This document shows positions 21,629 through 32,932 of a stretch of 64,000 nucleotides of DNA, in pieces. The position numbers were made by a program, and so were the translations under genes. The notes beneath the pieces are model-generated. The model did no database searches and had not been told where the DNA came from. It was given only the letters and a program-made list of their open reading frames with translations. The first letter of the stretch is position 1, and the number at the start of each line of letters is the position of its first letter. The stretch is from Pollenia angustigena (Eukaryota; Arthropoda; Insecta; Diptera; Polleniidae): positions 111,561,802-111,625,801 of the forward strand of contig OV884058.1 in NCBI GenBank assembly GCA_930367215.1, written 5' to 3'.

Positions 21629-22059
21629 CTCTTGAAAATATCAACTCGGACAACTATCGATAGTTTTTCAGCTCTACTTGACAACGATAAGAAAAGTTTC
21701 TTAGGCCCCACAACTCAACTCAACTCAACTGAGTTGAGTTGTAAACTGTAATAGGGGCCTTAAAATTAACAATGTTTTAAAATTGGCTTGACTCGAAACA
21801 TTGTATACTGGGTATCTACTTATGCACTTTAAGAAAAAAAACAACATTTTTGTTTTTATATATTTGTTAAATCCTCTATAAAAATTATAAAGACAACTAC
21901 CAGCCATCCAGTCAACCAACAAAATAATTGTAGCAGGGGCAAATGCTACAGCCAAGTCTACGTCAGCAACAACTATAACTGCAACAACAGCAACAATTAC
22001 AACAACCTGTTTCATTTCATTTTATTCTTTCTATTCACTCACTCGAGAGTCAGTCAGTT
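21629..22059. other. Simple-sequence DNA
   Basis: Contains the CAACT/AGTTG inverted repeat at about 21,713-21,742 and a CAACAACAG run near 21,975-22,007. Nothing gene-like. Confidence 0.5.
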
Positions 22060-24404
22060 CCAGTGTTGCCAATCCCTGTGTAATTTCTACTTGCAGGTGT
22101 AGCCCATGTGATATTTGTTTCATGTGTAATCCGTATGTAATTTTACTTTGAGTTCTAATTTTTCAAACAAGGCCATCTTTTCGAGCATTTTTTGCAGCAA
22201 TAATGTTTAATTAACATAAACTGTCAAATGTGATTGTTCTTTCCTTGTCGATTTGTTTGTAACTAATTTCCATATTTTAGCCATTGCTGCATTTTTATTG
22301 CACACATATTTTAAGTTTTTAAAACATATTTTAATACATGTTAAGCAAATAAAAAAATTGCTTAAAATTCTGGTTAACAGGTGAATTTTCTGTTGCTTTA
22401 ATTTCGCCACCTACATCAAATTTTCACTGTACAATTTTACGCCAAAGCAAATTTTTGTTGAAGATAAATGTTTTTCGCAACTTATAACATAGAAACCTAG
22501 ACGCATCGTTTAGTAAACGATCGAATCAGAAACACTTTTTTAAGTAATCTTTTCGTGTGCGCCCGTCCGTCCATCTTGCTGGTTGTATGTCCATTTAAAC
22601 CTTGTGTGAAAAGTAAAGGTAGCAGTTTTTAGATAATTGGATAAAATCGGGTAAATACGTTTAATTGTCATAAGAACGAAACCTATGTAAATTGTAAAAA
22701 TATTTATATAATATCACATAGTCCCCATGCAAACTTCAAACTTTAATCTCTTTAAGGCAAAATAACTCAAAAATTTGGTGTATCTAGATAATATGTAACT
22801 CTTGACCTCATAACATAACTTTTAATGCAAATATTAATTTGTTGAATATTTTGCTTTTAATCAAGCCATATTTTGTTTTTTAGGCATATTTAAAAAAAAA
22901 AATTTTAGTGCATATTTTCAAATTATTAACATGTAAAACTTGGTTGCATTACTTGCTGTGTTTTTGTCAAATAGTACTGAGGCAATTAAACGAATGAAAT
23001 TTAGTTATAATTTTGTTTTGGGAGTTAAATTTTCAAGACAATTATCCGAATCGGGTAACTAAGCGTATGGCAATTAAACGTGGATTTTTGTTTAAAAAAT
23101 GGAAGAAAAAAAAACGGGGACTTAAATCTCGATATATATAAGCGTGAAAGTCATTTAAGCGTGGGGTAATTAACCGGGTTATACTGTAATAAAAATAAAA
23201 TTAAAAATAAAATTCAATTAGCATTATCAAAAATTAAAGAGTTTTTATAAAGGACTTCAGTTCGGTTCTAAAAACTTAAATAAATATTTTCTTTGTACTT
23301 TGTGTAGATAATGTTATCTGTATTAATTTATATAATTAAAAAAAAAAATAATTTGCATAACATTATGTGCAAGATTTATAAATTTAAATTTGGTGGTCGC
23401 CACATACAGGTATACCCCATTTGACGAATACCATTTTGGACATAAGTTTAATTTCTGATGGACAGAAGCCACCGTATTATCTATTATTTGGTAACATTTG
23501 TTCAATGTTGTCGGTCAAAGTTTTCGATAAAATAGGAATTTCTAGCCTTAAAATTAAACAATTTATGGAAATTTCGGCACTGGTCCATTCAACAATTTCC
23601 AAAATTATTTCGGTAGTAAAAAATATCGAAGCATGAAATTTGGTCGTACAGTGATTTGAATTGCCAAGTAGGTCCTCTTGCCGTACGAACTATATTCATT
23701 GAAGAAACTCGGCCATCACTTTGACCCTTCGATGTAGCCCACTTACTTTTACTTCTTAAAGTGGGACCAGATATCGTAATAACGCAGCTATCAGAAGAAG
23801 TAGTAAAATGTTCAGGTTCCTGAAAATTTTCCTGAATCAGTTGTATATTCTCGTCATGCTTAAGGATGCCAATAGCTCATCTTCTACATCACTTTGAAGA
23901 CTATCCTTCAATAAATCATTTTCCGATTCGCTCACACTTTCTAGTGAAACCAAGTCCTCCAACACGCTTTGCAAAATAGCGCCAATTTCTGCTTCGCCCA
24001 AGCCACGCTTACAACACATTTTTGAAACAATACCTTAAAATTCAACCAAAACACAAAGTTATCTTCGCTACAAAAGTAACACTAAAGATAACGATACGTT
24101 GTTGCGTTTATTTGTGTTTATTTCTCAAAAAATACATAACTTACAACATAAAAACTGCCACCACCAACTAGGTGCTGCTAACAACTGAGATAATTGAACG
24201 TGAGAAAGTTGTATGATAACAAATGTGACAGTTAGAGCACAAAATTGAAAATGCGTACGTCTCGCAGACGTACCTTATCAGTCTTGCGTATTATGGAGTT
24301 TTTACATGCGCATATATATTATGCGCATATTTTCGATTTTTTAGTGCATTAAAATCTCATTCCTAGTCATGTGTAATTTCCGAATGTGTCTTTGGCAACA
24401 CTGG
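22060..24404. mobile_element. Large element with CCAGTGTTGCCAA ends
   Basis: Starts CCAGTGTTGCCAA and ends TTGGCAACACTGG, a perfect 13-bp inverted pair, with further mirrored sequence ('tgtgtaatttc' inside each end). TCAGTT occurs on both sides but offset by one base, so the target duplication is doubtful. It contains piggyBac transposase remnants and, near 23,188, a 'cccggttaattaccccacg' pogo-like end. Confidence 0.55.
23330..24019 (-). pseudogene. piggyBac-type transposase remnant
   Basis: On the minus strand from 24019 an acidic N-terminus (SVSESENDLL, SDVEDELL) is followed, after a frameshift near 23,840, by a frame reading GRVSSMNIVRTARGPT and LYDQISCFDIF, then (another shift) ILEIVEWTSAEIS and FVKWGIPV. 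An acidic leader and the ARGP...LYDxxxxF...EI...TN block are typical of the start of the piggyBac DDE domain. The catalytic Asp region and the C-terminal Cys-rich domain are absent. At least two frameshifts make it a pseudogene. TTAA-flanked ends were not found around it. Confidence 0.6.
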
Positions 24405-25090
24405 ATCAGTTCGTCAGTGCTTTGCTATTGGTATTAAAAAGTGCATGACAGTACATTAAAATTATTGTTGTTGTTGCTGCAGTTCTTTTGTTGTTGCAGT
24501 TGATGTTGTTGTTGAATTGATAATTGTGCTGTTTTGTTCTAATAGATACTCGTAGCTATTTAAAAGTTTGTTTATACAATTTTAAGACATTCATTCGTAT
24601 AAAATTCTGTTTCATTTTGTTTTTTACTTTTTATAAAATGAATGTAGAAATGAGTACGAGTTTTTTTTTTATTTATTTATTTGTTAAATGTGTTTGTTGT
24701 TTATTGAAGGTCATTCTTAATTTTCGCGCGCATTTTTTTGTTGTTGTTGAAAAGATTTAGTTAATAACACTATGTGACAGTGAAAATATACTTCTGAAAT
24801 GCCCTAGTGTAGATTATGGCAAGATTTGAATACCTAGATGATTTGGTGATATTAAGAACTACAAAATTTTAAAAATTTAAAATTATTACACCCCTAAAAT
24901 CGAAATTTATCGATGAAAACTTTGTCGACTAAACAATTTTTAACTTGGTTATTTTTGCAATTTGAATGCAATTTGCGGTTTAGAAGATTTAAGCCGTGTT
25001 CAATAGAGGAGAAAAGAGGCTTCATAAGTAATTTTTATCAATTAAAGATTTACTACCATTTTAAAAATATACCCAATAAAAAATGGAGCT
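24405..25090. other. A+T-rich DNA with GTT microsatellite
   Basis: GTTGTTGTTGCTGCAG-type repeat at about 24,462-24,516; otherwise no feature. Confidence 0.5.
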
Positions 25091-25095
25091 TCCAA

Positions 25096-25189
25096 CGAAG
25101 CAGGTTTGTAAGGGAGAAACATAAAAGTTTCGCTTTCCATTGTTTTTATGCAGTTATTTTTTAGTATTCTCCCTTACAAACCTGCTTCG
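25096..25189. repeat. Perfect 23-bp inverted repeat with 48-nt loop
   Basis: CGAAGCAGGTTTGTAAGGGA plus GAA (25096-25118) is repeated exactly inverted at 25167-25189. The loop is TTTC/T-rich. It may be a small fold-back element or a transcribed hairpin. Confidence 0.9.
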
Positions 25190-25487
25190 TAGTAAGGGAA
25201 TGCCGTGGCACTTGAAATGTTATTTTTTTTATAAAAATTGTTGAGAGTTCTTTCACTTACTTTACTGCATTTCTGTATGTGTTATTGCGTAGCGCATAAT
25301 AGTGTGCTTATTTTTTTAAATAATTTTTTATTATCGAAAAAAAAATCAATTTATTTCACTTTGTTAGCTTTTTCTGGCAACACTGAACTTTAAAAAACGG
25401 AATCGCTGAACCGCGACCAAATTACGGCATACGATTCGATAGAAATTCCCATATAAATTGTAAGTAATTTTTGCCCATTCGAATGTC
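25190..25487. other. A+T-rich DNA with one TGGCAACACTG terminus
   Basis: TTTTTCTGGCAACACTG near 25,370 resembles the right ends of the CAGTGTTGCCA-type elements; no partner identified. Confidence 0.4.
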
Positions 25488-25937
25488 TTAACCCTTCTGC
25501 ATCCCTTGGATATGTGCCCTTCCTATGATCCTTTGGGTCAATATGACCCAACAATAAAATGTTAACAGCATTTCATATTTAAGTATAATAAAAACAAAAG
25601 CGATTCTATTGATTATTTGACCGAAAAAATTATTGATCGATGATTCTGAATGAAGATGAACTCAATTCAATAGAAAACAAATTTTAAAGTGGAATTAAAC
25701 TTGCAACATCGCTTGTTGGGTCATATTGACCCAAAGGATATTAAATGTGTGTAAATCGTGTTTTTTGGAGGGGGAAGGAAAAACTAAAATTTTATTATTT
25801 TAATTTAAATTTATAATTTTTGTCCCTGTAATGGATAAATTGAAGTTTCACGTCCATATCTTATATTAAAAGAGACAAATTTTGCGTTTGAAAACCAAAA
25901 TTGGGTCAAATTGACCCAAGGAGTGCAGAAGGGTTAA
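25488..25937. mobile_element. piggyBac-type MITE with TTAA target
   Basis: 450 bp including TTAA at each end. Inverted ends are TTAACCCTTCTGCA and TGCAGAAGGGTTAA, continuing as CCCTTGG/CCAAGG. Three near-identical palindromes GGGTCA-3 nt-TGACCC lie at 25535-25549, 25718-25732 and 25903-25917. There is no transposase. TTAA duplication and CCC starts are the piggyBac signature. Confidence 0.85.
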
Positions 25938-25965
25938 GATGGATCCAGGATTTTCAAGAATTGTA

Positions 25966-26115
25966 AGTGCAGATTCACAGTGTGAATTTCACTCCATTCA
26001 GAATTAAGTCGTGAAATCTTGAATTTTTAGGAAAAAGAGGAAAAAGGAAATGGATATTGTCTCTTAAAAATGCAGACTTGCAAGCTGAAACCTGAATCGT
26101 GTGAATAAACACTAA
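25966..26115. mobile_element. Worn MITE with GTTCACAC-type ends (family K2)
   Basis: AAGTGCAGATTCAC at left and GTGTGAATAAACACT at right, with 'gtcgtgaaatcttgaatttttaggaaaaagagg' inside. It is related to the elements at 8.18 and 32.6 kb (gttcacaca.ttcaag..cgtcaagtcttgagttttt). Confidence 0.5.
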
Positions 26116-26280
26116 GTCCACTATGTTTTGTTTTAATTTATAAAAAGTGAAATTTGTTTGAAATAATATAAGACCCATATTATTAAAATCGATTTAAATT
26201 GGTCTGCTTGTTTTCTTTATTCCAGAGCTTTAAAGGCTCAAATACACTTGTCAAAATACTCATCAAGCATTGTGGTAGTA

Positions 26281-27531
26281 AAGGGTGGTTAAGTTTTAAG
26301 GGCCGATGTTGAATGTAAGCCACACTTAAACGTCAAGTTTTTTTCTGCATTTTATTTGACATTTCTCTATTTCAGACTAACTCAATTTGAACCATGGAAA
26401 GATACACAATCAAGCAACGCGTTAAAGTTATTCAGGCTAAATGGGCGTTCAAATTAAAATGCATATCGCGCACTACGTGATTTTTTCGGTAAATTTAATC
26501 GTCCAAATGTGCGTACAAACCGGGTCTGTAGGAGATGCGAAAATACCAGTGCATGCTCTTACAGTTCGTACTGCAGAAAATATTGCTGCTGTTCGCGATA
26601 GTGTGGCTAAAGAGCTGTCCACCTCAACTTGTCGTCGTGCCCAACAATTGCACCGCTCACGCTCGTCGTTGATGAACATTATGCATAAAGACTTGCATTT
26701 ACACGCTTACACGGTGCATCTGACTCAAGAACTAAAGCCTCTTGACCATTCCAAACGTCGTCAAGGGTCAGAACGATGGCAAGAAATGGCAACAGTGGAT
26801 GATCAATTTTCGAAGAAAATCATTTTCAGTGATAAGTCAGATTTTCACCTCAGTGGATTCGTCCATAAGCAGAATTACCGCATTTTGGACGAATGATAAT
26901 CTAAGAGTGATTGTCGAAAAACCAATGCACCCTCAAACAGTGACTGTCTGGTGCGGTTTATAGGCTGGCGGTATCATCGGTCTTAATTTTTCCAAAATGA
27001 GGCCGGTCAGGCAGTTACTATGAATGGTGTTCGCTATCGTGAGATGATAACGAACTTTTTATGCCCCGAATTGGAAGATATGGATGTGGACGATATGTGT
27101 TTTCAACAGGACCGTGCCACTTGCCACACAGCTAACGAACCAATGGCTCTGTTGCGCGACAAATGCAATGGCCGTGTTATCTCACGTGGTAGCGATGTCA
27201 GTTGGCCGCCAAGATCATCTGATTTGACACCGTTGGACTTCTTTCTTTGGGGTAATTTGAAAGAAAAGGTGTACGTCGATAAGCCAGCAACAATTCAAGA
27301 GCTAAATAATTCAGCGCATTAACGGTATATAACCTCTATTATGCCTCAGCGTCATTGAAAATTTGGACCATCGGATAGAGGTGTGGAGCCGAGTTCGCGG
27401 CGGCCATTTGGCCGATATTTTGTTCCATACATAATTGAACCATACATATTATCATAATAAAAAAATTACTGTAATTTCCTAAATAATTTGTGTTTTAATC
27501 AAAATCAACATCGGCCCTTTAAATTTAACAT
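26281..27531 (+). mobile_element. Full-length but decayed DD41D (rosa-type) mariner
   Basis: TA at 26279-26280, inverted end GGTTAAGTTTTAAGGGCC then GATGTTGA at the left; the inverse of TTAAATTTAAAGGGCCGATG at the right (ending near 27523-27531). The interior is a broken mariner transposase read on the plus strand. Length about 1.25 kb is normal for mariners. Confidence 0.85.
26394..27430 (+). pseudogene. DD41D mariner transposase, multiply frameshifted
   Basis: ATG at 26394 opens MERYTIKQRVKVIQA, the N-terminal helix-turn-helix of this group. A shift leads to GSVGDAKIPVHA...RTAENIAAVRDSV and the second HTH (RRAQQLHRSRSSLM), then IIFSDKSDFHLSG with the first catalytic Asp. After more shifts come VTVWCGL, MNGVRYREMITNF, DMCFQQDRATCHTA (second Asp) and SSDLTPLDFFLWGNLK (third Asp). 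I count 41 residues between the second and third Asp, which defines DD41D. The end (ENLDHR...GAEFAAAIWPIF zone) is also shifted. At least four frame breaks make it non-functional. Confidence 0.85.
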
Positions 27532-27534
27532 TTA

Positions 27535-27970
27535 GTGAAAATGTGTTTGGATGTGTCACACCAACGATGCTGGATATAAAATCAAAAAATCAAAAAACTT
27601 GTCGACTGCTGGACAAGTATTTAACAAGTTTATTTGGTCCTTAAAATGGATTTTTTTCGCCGGATAATACGGCAGATGATGCGTAAACATTTGTCTGTGA
27701 ACAGTTGAATTCTTTGCGCTATCGAATTAGAAAAAAAAGCCAAGTTTAATATTGAATTTACGCATGCATTCACCATTTAGAACCCATTGTTTCTTTTGGG
27801 CCTGCCTTTTTAGATTTTAAATCTTTATTAGCTTTTCTGGATGTATCAGCACAGTAATTATCATTATTTTTTGATGAAAAAAAATTCAAATTCATTTATG
27901 TCTTTAAAATAATTTATTCTTTAGAACGAAAAATGAGCTGCAAACTTTTTGTATAAAATTTTTAATCACT
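27535..27970. other. A+T-rich DNA, nothing recognised
   Basis: No repeat or gene apparent. Confidence 0.4.
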
Positions 27971-28516
27971 TTAACACATTGACTGCCAAGGCACTTTCAG
28001 CAAATAAGATGCTGGAGGCCACAGCATTTTTTCCAAATAAGAGAGTCGCACGCATGTGTCCGACGAGGCGCCCCCCAATTTTTTTTTATGCAAGGCCATG
28101 TCGGTCATATATGCACGACAAAAACACTCTCACAAAAATGCAACAAATTGGGTTCGCTCTGTATTTTTCCTTATTACGTGTTAATTTGCGTCTTTGCATT
28201 ATAAGAATAGTATGTAAAATAATTTTTCTTTTACATTTTTTTTTCTTACTGTATATAATAAAATGAATTAATTAAAAAAAAAAAAAAAAAATGTTTTTTT
28301 AATTTATTTTTGAGCTGCGTTGAAACCACTATTACAGAAATTTCATGGGGGGCCGTACATCATATTACTGCAATAAAATCCTATTTATCGTCAGCCACTT
28401 TTGTGTGACATGGCTAGAAAGAATGAAAGTCGCGTCGGACAAATGTGTCCGACGTGGCGTAAACCACATAGTGCAGTGTCTCACATATGTGTCCGATGTG
28501 GCAGTCAATGTGTTAA
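27971..28516. mobile_element. piggyBac-type MITE, second family
   Basis: Perfect ends TTAACACATTGACTGCCA and TGGCAGTCAATGTGTTAA, including the TTAA duplicate on both sides. TGTGTCCGACG(T/A)GGC-like words occur three times (about 28,055, 28,444 and 28,488), and GTCGGACAAATGTGTCCGAC at 28434-28453 is a near-perfect palindrome. These repeats may be transposase-binding sites. No coding. Confidence 0.85.
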
Positions 28517-28842
28517 AACAGACAAAAATTTTATATATATTTTTTTTATAATAAAAAGATTTATTAAAGTATACAATTTTAACGTTTTTATTTTGTAAAA
28601 CAGCAAAAAACTCTGGCAGCTAAATGAAAGATGAAAACAACAACAACAAAACCTAAAACATTTTAATTAAAAACAGGAAACATCATAAAGAAGTTGCTGA
28701 TAGATGGTTAAACAAGTAGCAAATTGATTTTATCTTTGGCAAGAGAAAAAGGAAATAAAACATCAAAAAAAAAAATTTTATATAAATAAAAACAAATAAA
28801 ATTAAAAAAGGTGATACAACAAGGCCAGCATTATAAAATAAA

Positions 28843-29052
28843 ATGATGATGGTTGATCATAAGACAATAACAACAATAAAACGTCATAAGTTTAGGTCAT
28901 ATCGCTTCACCAAATCAATAAGTAATAATGCACCGTCTACAACAAGTCCAAAAGAGGATGTGCTGCAACACCATTCAACATCAGTGTCTGCCAGTGATGA
29001 ACATGCACTGCCCAAAACATCTACAAACAATTTTTCATGTACTTTCGGTTAA
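28843..29052 (+). CDS. Candidate coding exon or small ORF, unrecognised (69 codons)
   Basis: ATGATGATGG at 28843 opens a frame to TAA at 29050. The residues look protein-like rather than A+T noise: MMMVDHKTITTIKRHKFRSY, then a Ser/Thr/Pro-rich stretch (NNAPSTTSPKEDV, HHSTSVSASDEHALPK). It is basic at the N-terminus and polar after that, with no signal peptide or membrane segment. Local base composition is less A+T-rich than its surroundings and no transposon copy overlaps it. A splice donor could sit at CG|GTTAAT (29047/29048), so it might be a 5' exon of a gene extending outside the window. I do not recognise the family. Chance cannot be excluded. Confidence 0.35.
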   Translation: MMMVDHKTITTIKRHKFRSYRFTKSISNNAPSTTSPKEDVLQHHSTSVSASDEHALPKTSTNNFSCTFG

Positions 29053-29600
29053 TTATAAATTGTATGCGGTCATAAATTTAAGTCATAATTATGATTCACT
29101 TTAAATGTTAATAAAGGCAAAAATAAAAAAAAAATAAGCAGCAAATTAAATACAAAATTTGCTACTGGTTTTAACAGCGAAACAAAATAAGTTTGTTTGT
29201 GTATGTATGTGCATACATTTTATTTAGTCGTACGTTCCATCTTTAAATTTAATCAGACTTGTAGAATTGCAATAAACCGTTTTTTGTTGTTGCTTTCCTG
29301 CTGCTGGCTTTCTTCTTCTTTATTTTTTCTTTACATATTTAAGACAATTTTAATGGCTGCTAATTTGTGACTTTTTGTTTTTATTTAAATTTATAATTTT
29401 TTGAAAGTTTAATAAGAAAAATATCTTATACAGGGTGCTTATTTAAGCGACGTCATGGTGGTTTTGAAAGACATGAGTTATAAAGCTCTTCTTTACGCTG
29501 AATATCCACAACACACGTTCAATGTGTTGATGCGTTTATTTATCTGTCAAAAAAGTAGAATCAGTGCAAAATTGTATTGACATGTTACACAGCAAACGCA
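29053..29600. other. A+T-rich DNA, nothing recognised
   Basis: Short GTTGTTGC and CTTCTTCTTT runs only. Confidence 0.4.
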
Positions 29601-29603
29601 TAC

Positions 29604-30352
29604 ACTGATGGAAAAGTAGTCATATCGCTGATGTATTTTGAAATCAGTTCTATGACAAGTGTCTTCGTTTTTGACCCAATGACACTTTTTATCATGGTGA
29701 TGTCAACCTTGACATCACTTGGCTAAATTGTCATCAGGTGATTTGTTATGTAATCAATGAAATGACTCATCGACATCGCAGAAATGACGAATCGGAGACA
29801 GCTTAATTAAAAATGTCATCGGTCTGATGACTCAGTAACATCGGAGAAAAGACTTATTAGGCTCAATTTAATGAAAAACTGTCATGAAATTGAGTCATTG
29901 GGATTGGCTTAAGCCAAGGTGACAGAATAATATTTTTTAATTACCCGTTTCACATGTTTGTTTCACCTTTGTTGTACTCCACCCTTTGTTTACAGAATAG
30001 CTCTCAATTATAAGATACCATTAGCATGCCCAATATGGTTTTCATAATCATTCTGCTTTGAACATTTTATGTATTTAGCTAAATCCTTTAAAGAAATAAA
30101 ATATGGGAATTTTTTCATCTTATATAACTTTTTAAACATGAAAATAGTTTAAATCATACACAAAATGCGGCACCGAATTGATAGCACTGTAGTAATAGCA
30201 TATATGACGAATAATATATAACAAAATTTTATGATGATTTTCGTCATTGGATTGATGTAAATTTTTGTCCTATTAATGACATTTTTAATAACATTGATGT
30301 CACAATTCTCATGTAAGGATCATCAATATGAAGATGCATTTTTCTATGAGTG
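29604..30352. mobile_element. Repeat family J, copy 2
   Basis: Ends ACACTGATGGAAAAGTAG and the inverse of ACACTCATAGAAAAATGC. Repeated TGATGTCA / TGACATCA words occur throughout ('gacatcactt', 'attgatgtaaat', 'cattgatgtcacaattct'). Parallels 20.55-21.13 kb over most of its length. No coding. Confidence 0.65.
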
Positions 30353-30590
30353 TAAGACTACTTTCTACTTTTGCATGCGTTTTAAAGAACGGTCAAGAAA
30401 GAATCAAGCCCATTGAATTTAATTAATAGAGTTCGGAAAAAAATTATAGAGTAGAGGACAAAAGCTTTTAAAAATGGTGTGAATCGGTTCATAATTTCAC
30501 ATTGCCCCCCGATAGAAACATCTTTCCAATAAGTCCTTTTCCACACCCAATCTAATTTTGTTCATATTTGGATAAATCAAGCAATTAGTA

Positions 30591-31360
30591 GTTCTATATT
30601 CGGCTATGCCGAATCTTTTAACCCCTTCACTATGGTACTATAAGAACAAAAAGCTATAAATATAAATATAAATAAATATAAATATAAATAATTCTATTTT
30701 ATGCCACGACCACTTCTCCAATCCCACCAGCATTTTATAGCATGTTGAGTATTGATAAACAAGATGCTTGTACCTAATTTTGAAACTTTGGCTCTTGCGG
30801 TTTTCTAGACATATTGAAATATGTGATGTCTTTGTGCGGTAGGTGCTACGCCCACTTTTATCTCTTATCGTTCTTGAAGTATAGAAATAAAACCATTTAT
30901 TTTGCCACGCTCACTGTTCCAATCACGCCCACATTTTATGAGATGCTGTGTATTGAGAATTAAGCTGTTTGTACCTATTTTGAAAACTTAAGCTGTTTTC
31001 GTTCTGCAGATGTACAGAAATTAAAAACGTCTTATGCCGCGCCCACTTTTCTAGTCCCGCCCATTTTTTAGAGAGGTTGTGCATTGATAACCAAGATACT
31101 TGTACGTAATTGCTTTGGCTTTTGCCGTTCTCCAGATATGCAGAAAAAAAGAAAAACAACAAGGGATTTATGGAAACAATAAGAGGCAGTTGTGGTTTTT
31201 TGCTCATAACTCAGTCATTTATCCAGCAATCTGGCTGAGTTTCTAGAGCAAAATTAAAGTGAGCATATCTGGCTTCTGACTTCTCTTCTAAAAAGGATCT
31301 CCAGAATAAATGAACTTTACAGGGTCTTGGTACAATTTTGGGGAAGTTACAAACGGATAT
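30591..31360 (+). repeat. Family G structured repeat
   Basis: Begins 'tagttctatattcggctatgccgaatc' with the TTCGGC-TAT-GCCGAA hairpin at 30599-30613. At least three modules follow ('ccacttctccaatcccaccagcatttta..gtacctaattttgaaactttggctcttgc', then two more to 31,160). The end motif 'ctccagaataaatgaactttacagggtcttggtacaat' is diverged and the terminal 'gaagggtataaa' is missing. Confidence 0.7.
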
Positions 31361-31574
31361 ATTTTTACATTGGAATCAGTCCATGTTTGACCATCACTTA
31401 ACAAATTAAAGACCTGCACGAGTGTATGAGTAATTATTGTCGAAACAGATACACCAGATATTTATCTGTTTCTACTGATATAAATGAGTGAATGAGTGTA
31501 ACTCATATTGTATGGTTTTGCTTTTGCCCACTCACCATATCTTAAAAAACAGTTGATTATGGTTTTGCATTAAG

Positions 31575-32003
31575 TACCCTGCAAATAATAGGACCAGTCC
31601 AAACACGCGTGTAAAGAGTAGCCCACAAGCGACCAGAACTAGCCCAAAAGTAACCCAAACGTATGGAAAAACATGGTCTATTTAACATTACGTTGTCCTA
31701 GGGCAGGACGATATAACACACCTTTGTACCACTAAGGAGTAGTTTTAAAACTACTCCATGGTATACACTAGAGGATTAGTTTTGAAGTCGCTTAAAAACG
31801 AAAGCACGTCGTTAAAAAACGAAGACATGTCGTCTCACTACAAACACTTTTTAACAATGACATGGTCCATGCTTGCATTACATCGGACCAGTCCATGCTT
31901 GCATTACATCGGACCAGTCCATGCTTGCATTACATCGGACCAGTCCATGGAGTAGTCCATTTTATCAAAATGGATCAGGTAGTCCAATTTTATTTTCAGG
32001 GTA
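31575..32003 (+). mobile_element. MITE family H, copy 3, with a 26-bp triplication
   Basis: TACCCTGCAAATAATAGG at left and TTTTCAGGGTA at right. The body matches the 21.25-kb copy, except that the unit CATGCTTGCATTACATCGGA+CCAGTC occurs three times in tandem (31868-31893, 31894-31919, 31920-31945), where the other copies have one. Confidence 0.85.
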
Positions 32004-32598
32004 TGTCATAACCTTTTTTTTTTGCTCACAAAAAATATGTGTTGTCACCATAAGTGTTTTAAAAATATCTGTGTTATCTGTTGTATTTTAAAATATTGTT
32101 GGCGATTTGATGTAAAGAACAGAGTTTAGAAAAATTTATATTTTTGGTTTGGTTGTGGTTGGTTAAGAAACTAACATTTTTTACAAAAAAAAAAAATGTG
32201 TTCAGCAGCCAAAGGGGCGGCCTCTTTTGGTTGAAAAATAATTGAAAATAACGGCAGCGTACAATTAGTAACTTCTTTCATCAGTATTTACTAGTATCTG
32301 CTTTTGCGGAATATGTATATATAAACAGATATATTACTCTCATTCTGTTTTTATCAACTCACATTTACCCTTTTAAAAATAATATCAACTTATATCAGAA
32401 GTACTAGACCACTCATCAATACGCATCAACTTTAGTAAACACACAGAAACTTTTACGAACAAAGATATCTGTGCAAGTCTTTAATACAAATATCGCTTCC
32501 GAAAATTGTTTTAATTGTCATAACTTTCTTATAAATGTTGGCTTTGATATAAAGTTTGGTGATAATAACTTTTATGATTGTTAAAAACTTACCTTGTG
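32004..32598. other. A+T-rich DNA, nothing recognised
   Basis: No gene or element ends identified. Confidence 0.4.
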
Positions 32599-32932
32599 CA
32601 GGTTCACACACTTCAAGTTTAAGCCGTCAAGTCTTGAGTTTTTTGCAGAAAGAGGAAAATAAATCTCATTCTCTTTGCCCTTCTTTCCTAAAAGCTAAAG
32701 ACTTGACGGCCGTACTGTTCGTATGTAGAATAATCTTCCTGCTGAAGTCTTCCCTCTCACTTTCAACATGAATAAATACAAGTCGAATGTTCACAAACAC
32801 TTCTCCCTCTATCCTCCTTCCCATAACCTATTTACATAATTGCAACACAATGCAATGCATTAGTAGGGCTCATCCCCTAAGTGCTGGTCCTGACAGAAAA
32901 AAAAAACTTGTGGAGTGTGAACCAGCACTTAA
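32599..32932. mobile_element. MITE with GTTCACAC ends (family K2) carrying a LINE 3' end
   Basis: Left GCAGGTTCACACACTTCAAG, right the inverse of AAGTGCTGGTTCACAC. In the left arm 'gccgtcaagtcttgagttttt' is mirrored by 'aaagacttgacggcc'. After 'acggcc' foreign DNA runs from about 32,709 to an A run at about 32,900: the same LINE 3' end as at 62.19 kb. Confidence 0.7.
32709..32903 (+). pseudogene. LINE reverse-transcriptase C-terminus and 3' UTR, truncated insertion
   Basis: One frame reads (after a stop) NNLPAEVFPLTFNMNKYKSN and HKHF, the 'WNxLPxEV...LxxFKxxV' tail common to jockey/CR1-like ORF2 proteins. Next come 'cacaatgcaatgcattagtagggctcatcccc', 'gtgctggtcctgac' and an A run. The fragment of under 200 bp with a 3' A tail looks like a 5'-truncated LINE insertion. 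The same end is at 62.19 kb. Confidence 0.6.

Noticed and set aside
21725..22015. 96-codon frame with Val/Ala-rich start
   Set aside because: The start is an antisense reading of a CAACAACAG repeat.
22627..23188. Possible pogo MITE ending 'cccggttaattaccccacgc'
   Set aside because: The right end looks pogo-like but the proposed left end (CAGTTTTTAGATAATTGG) matches too weakly.
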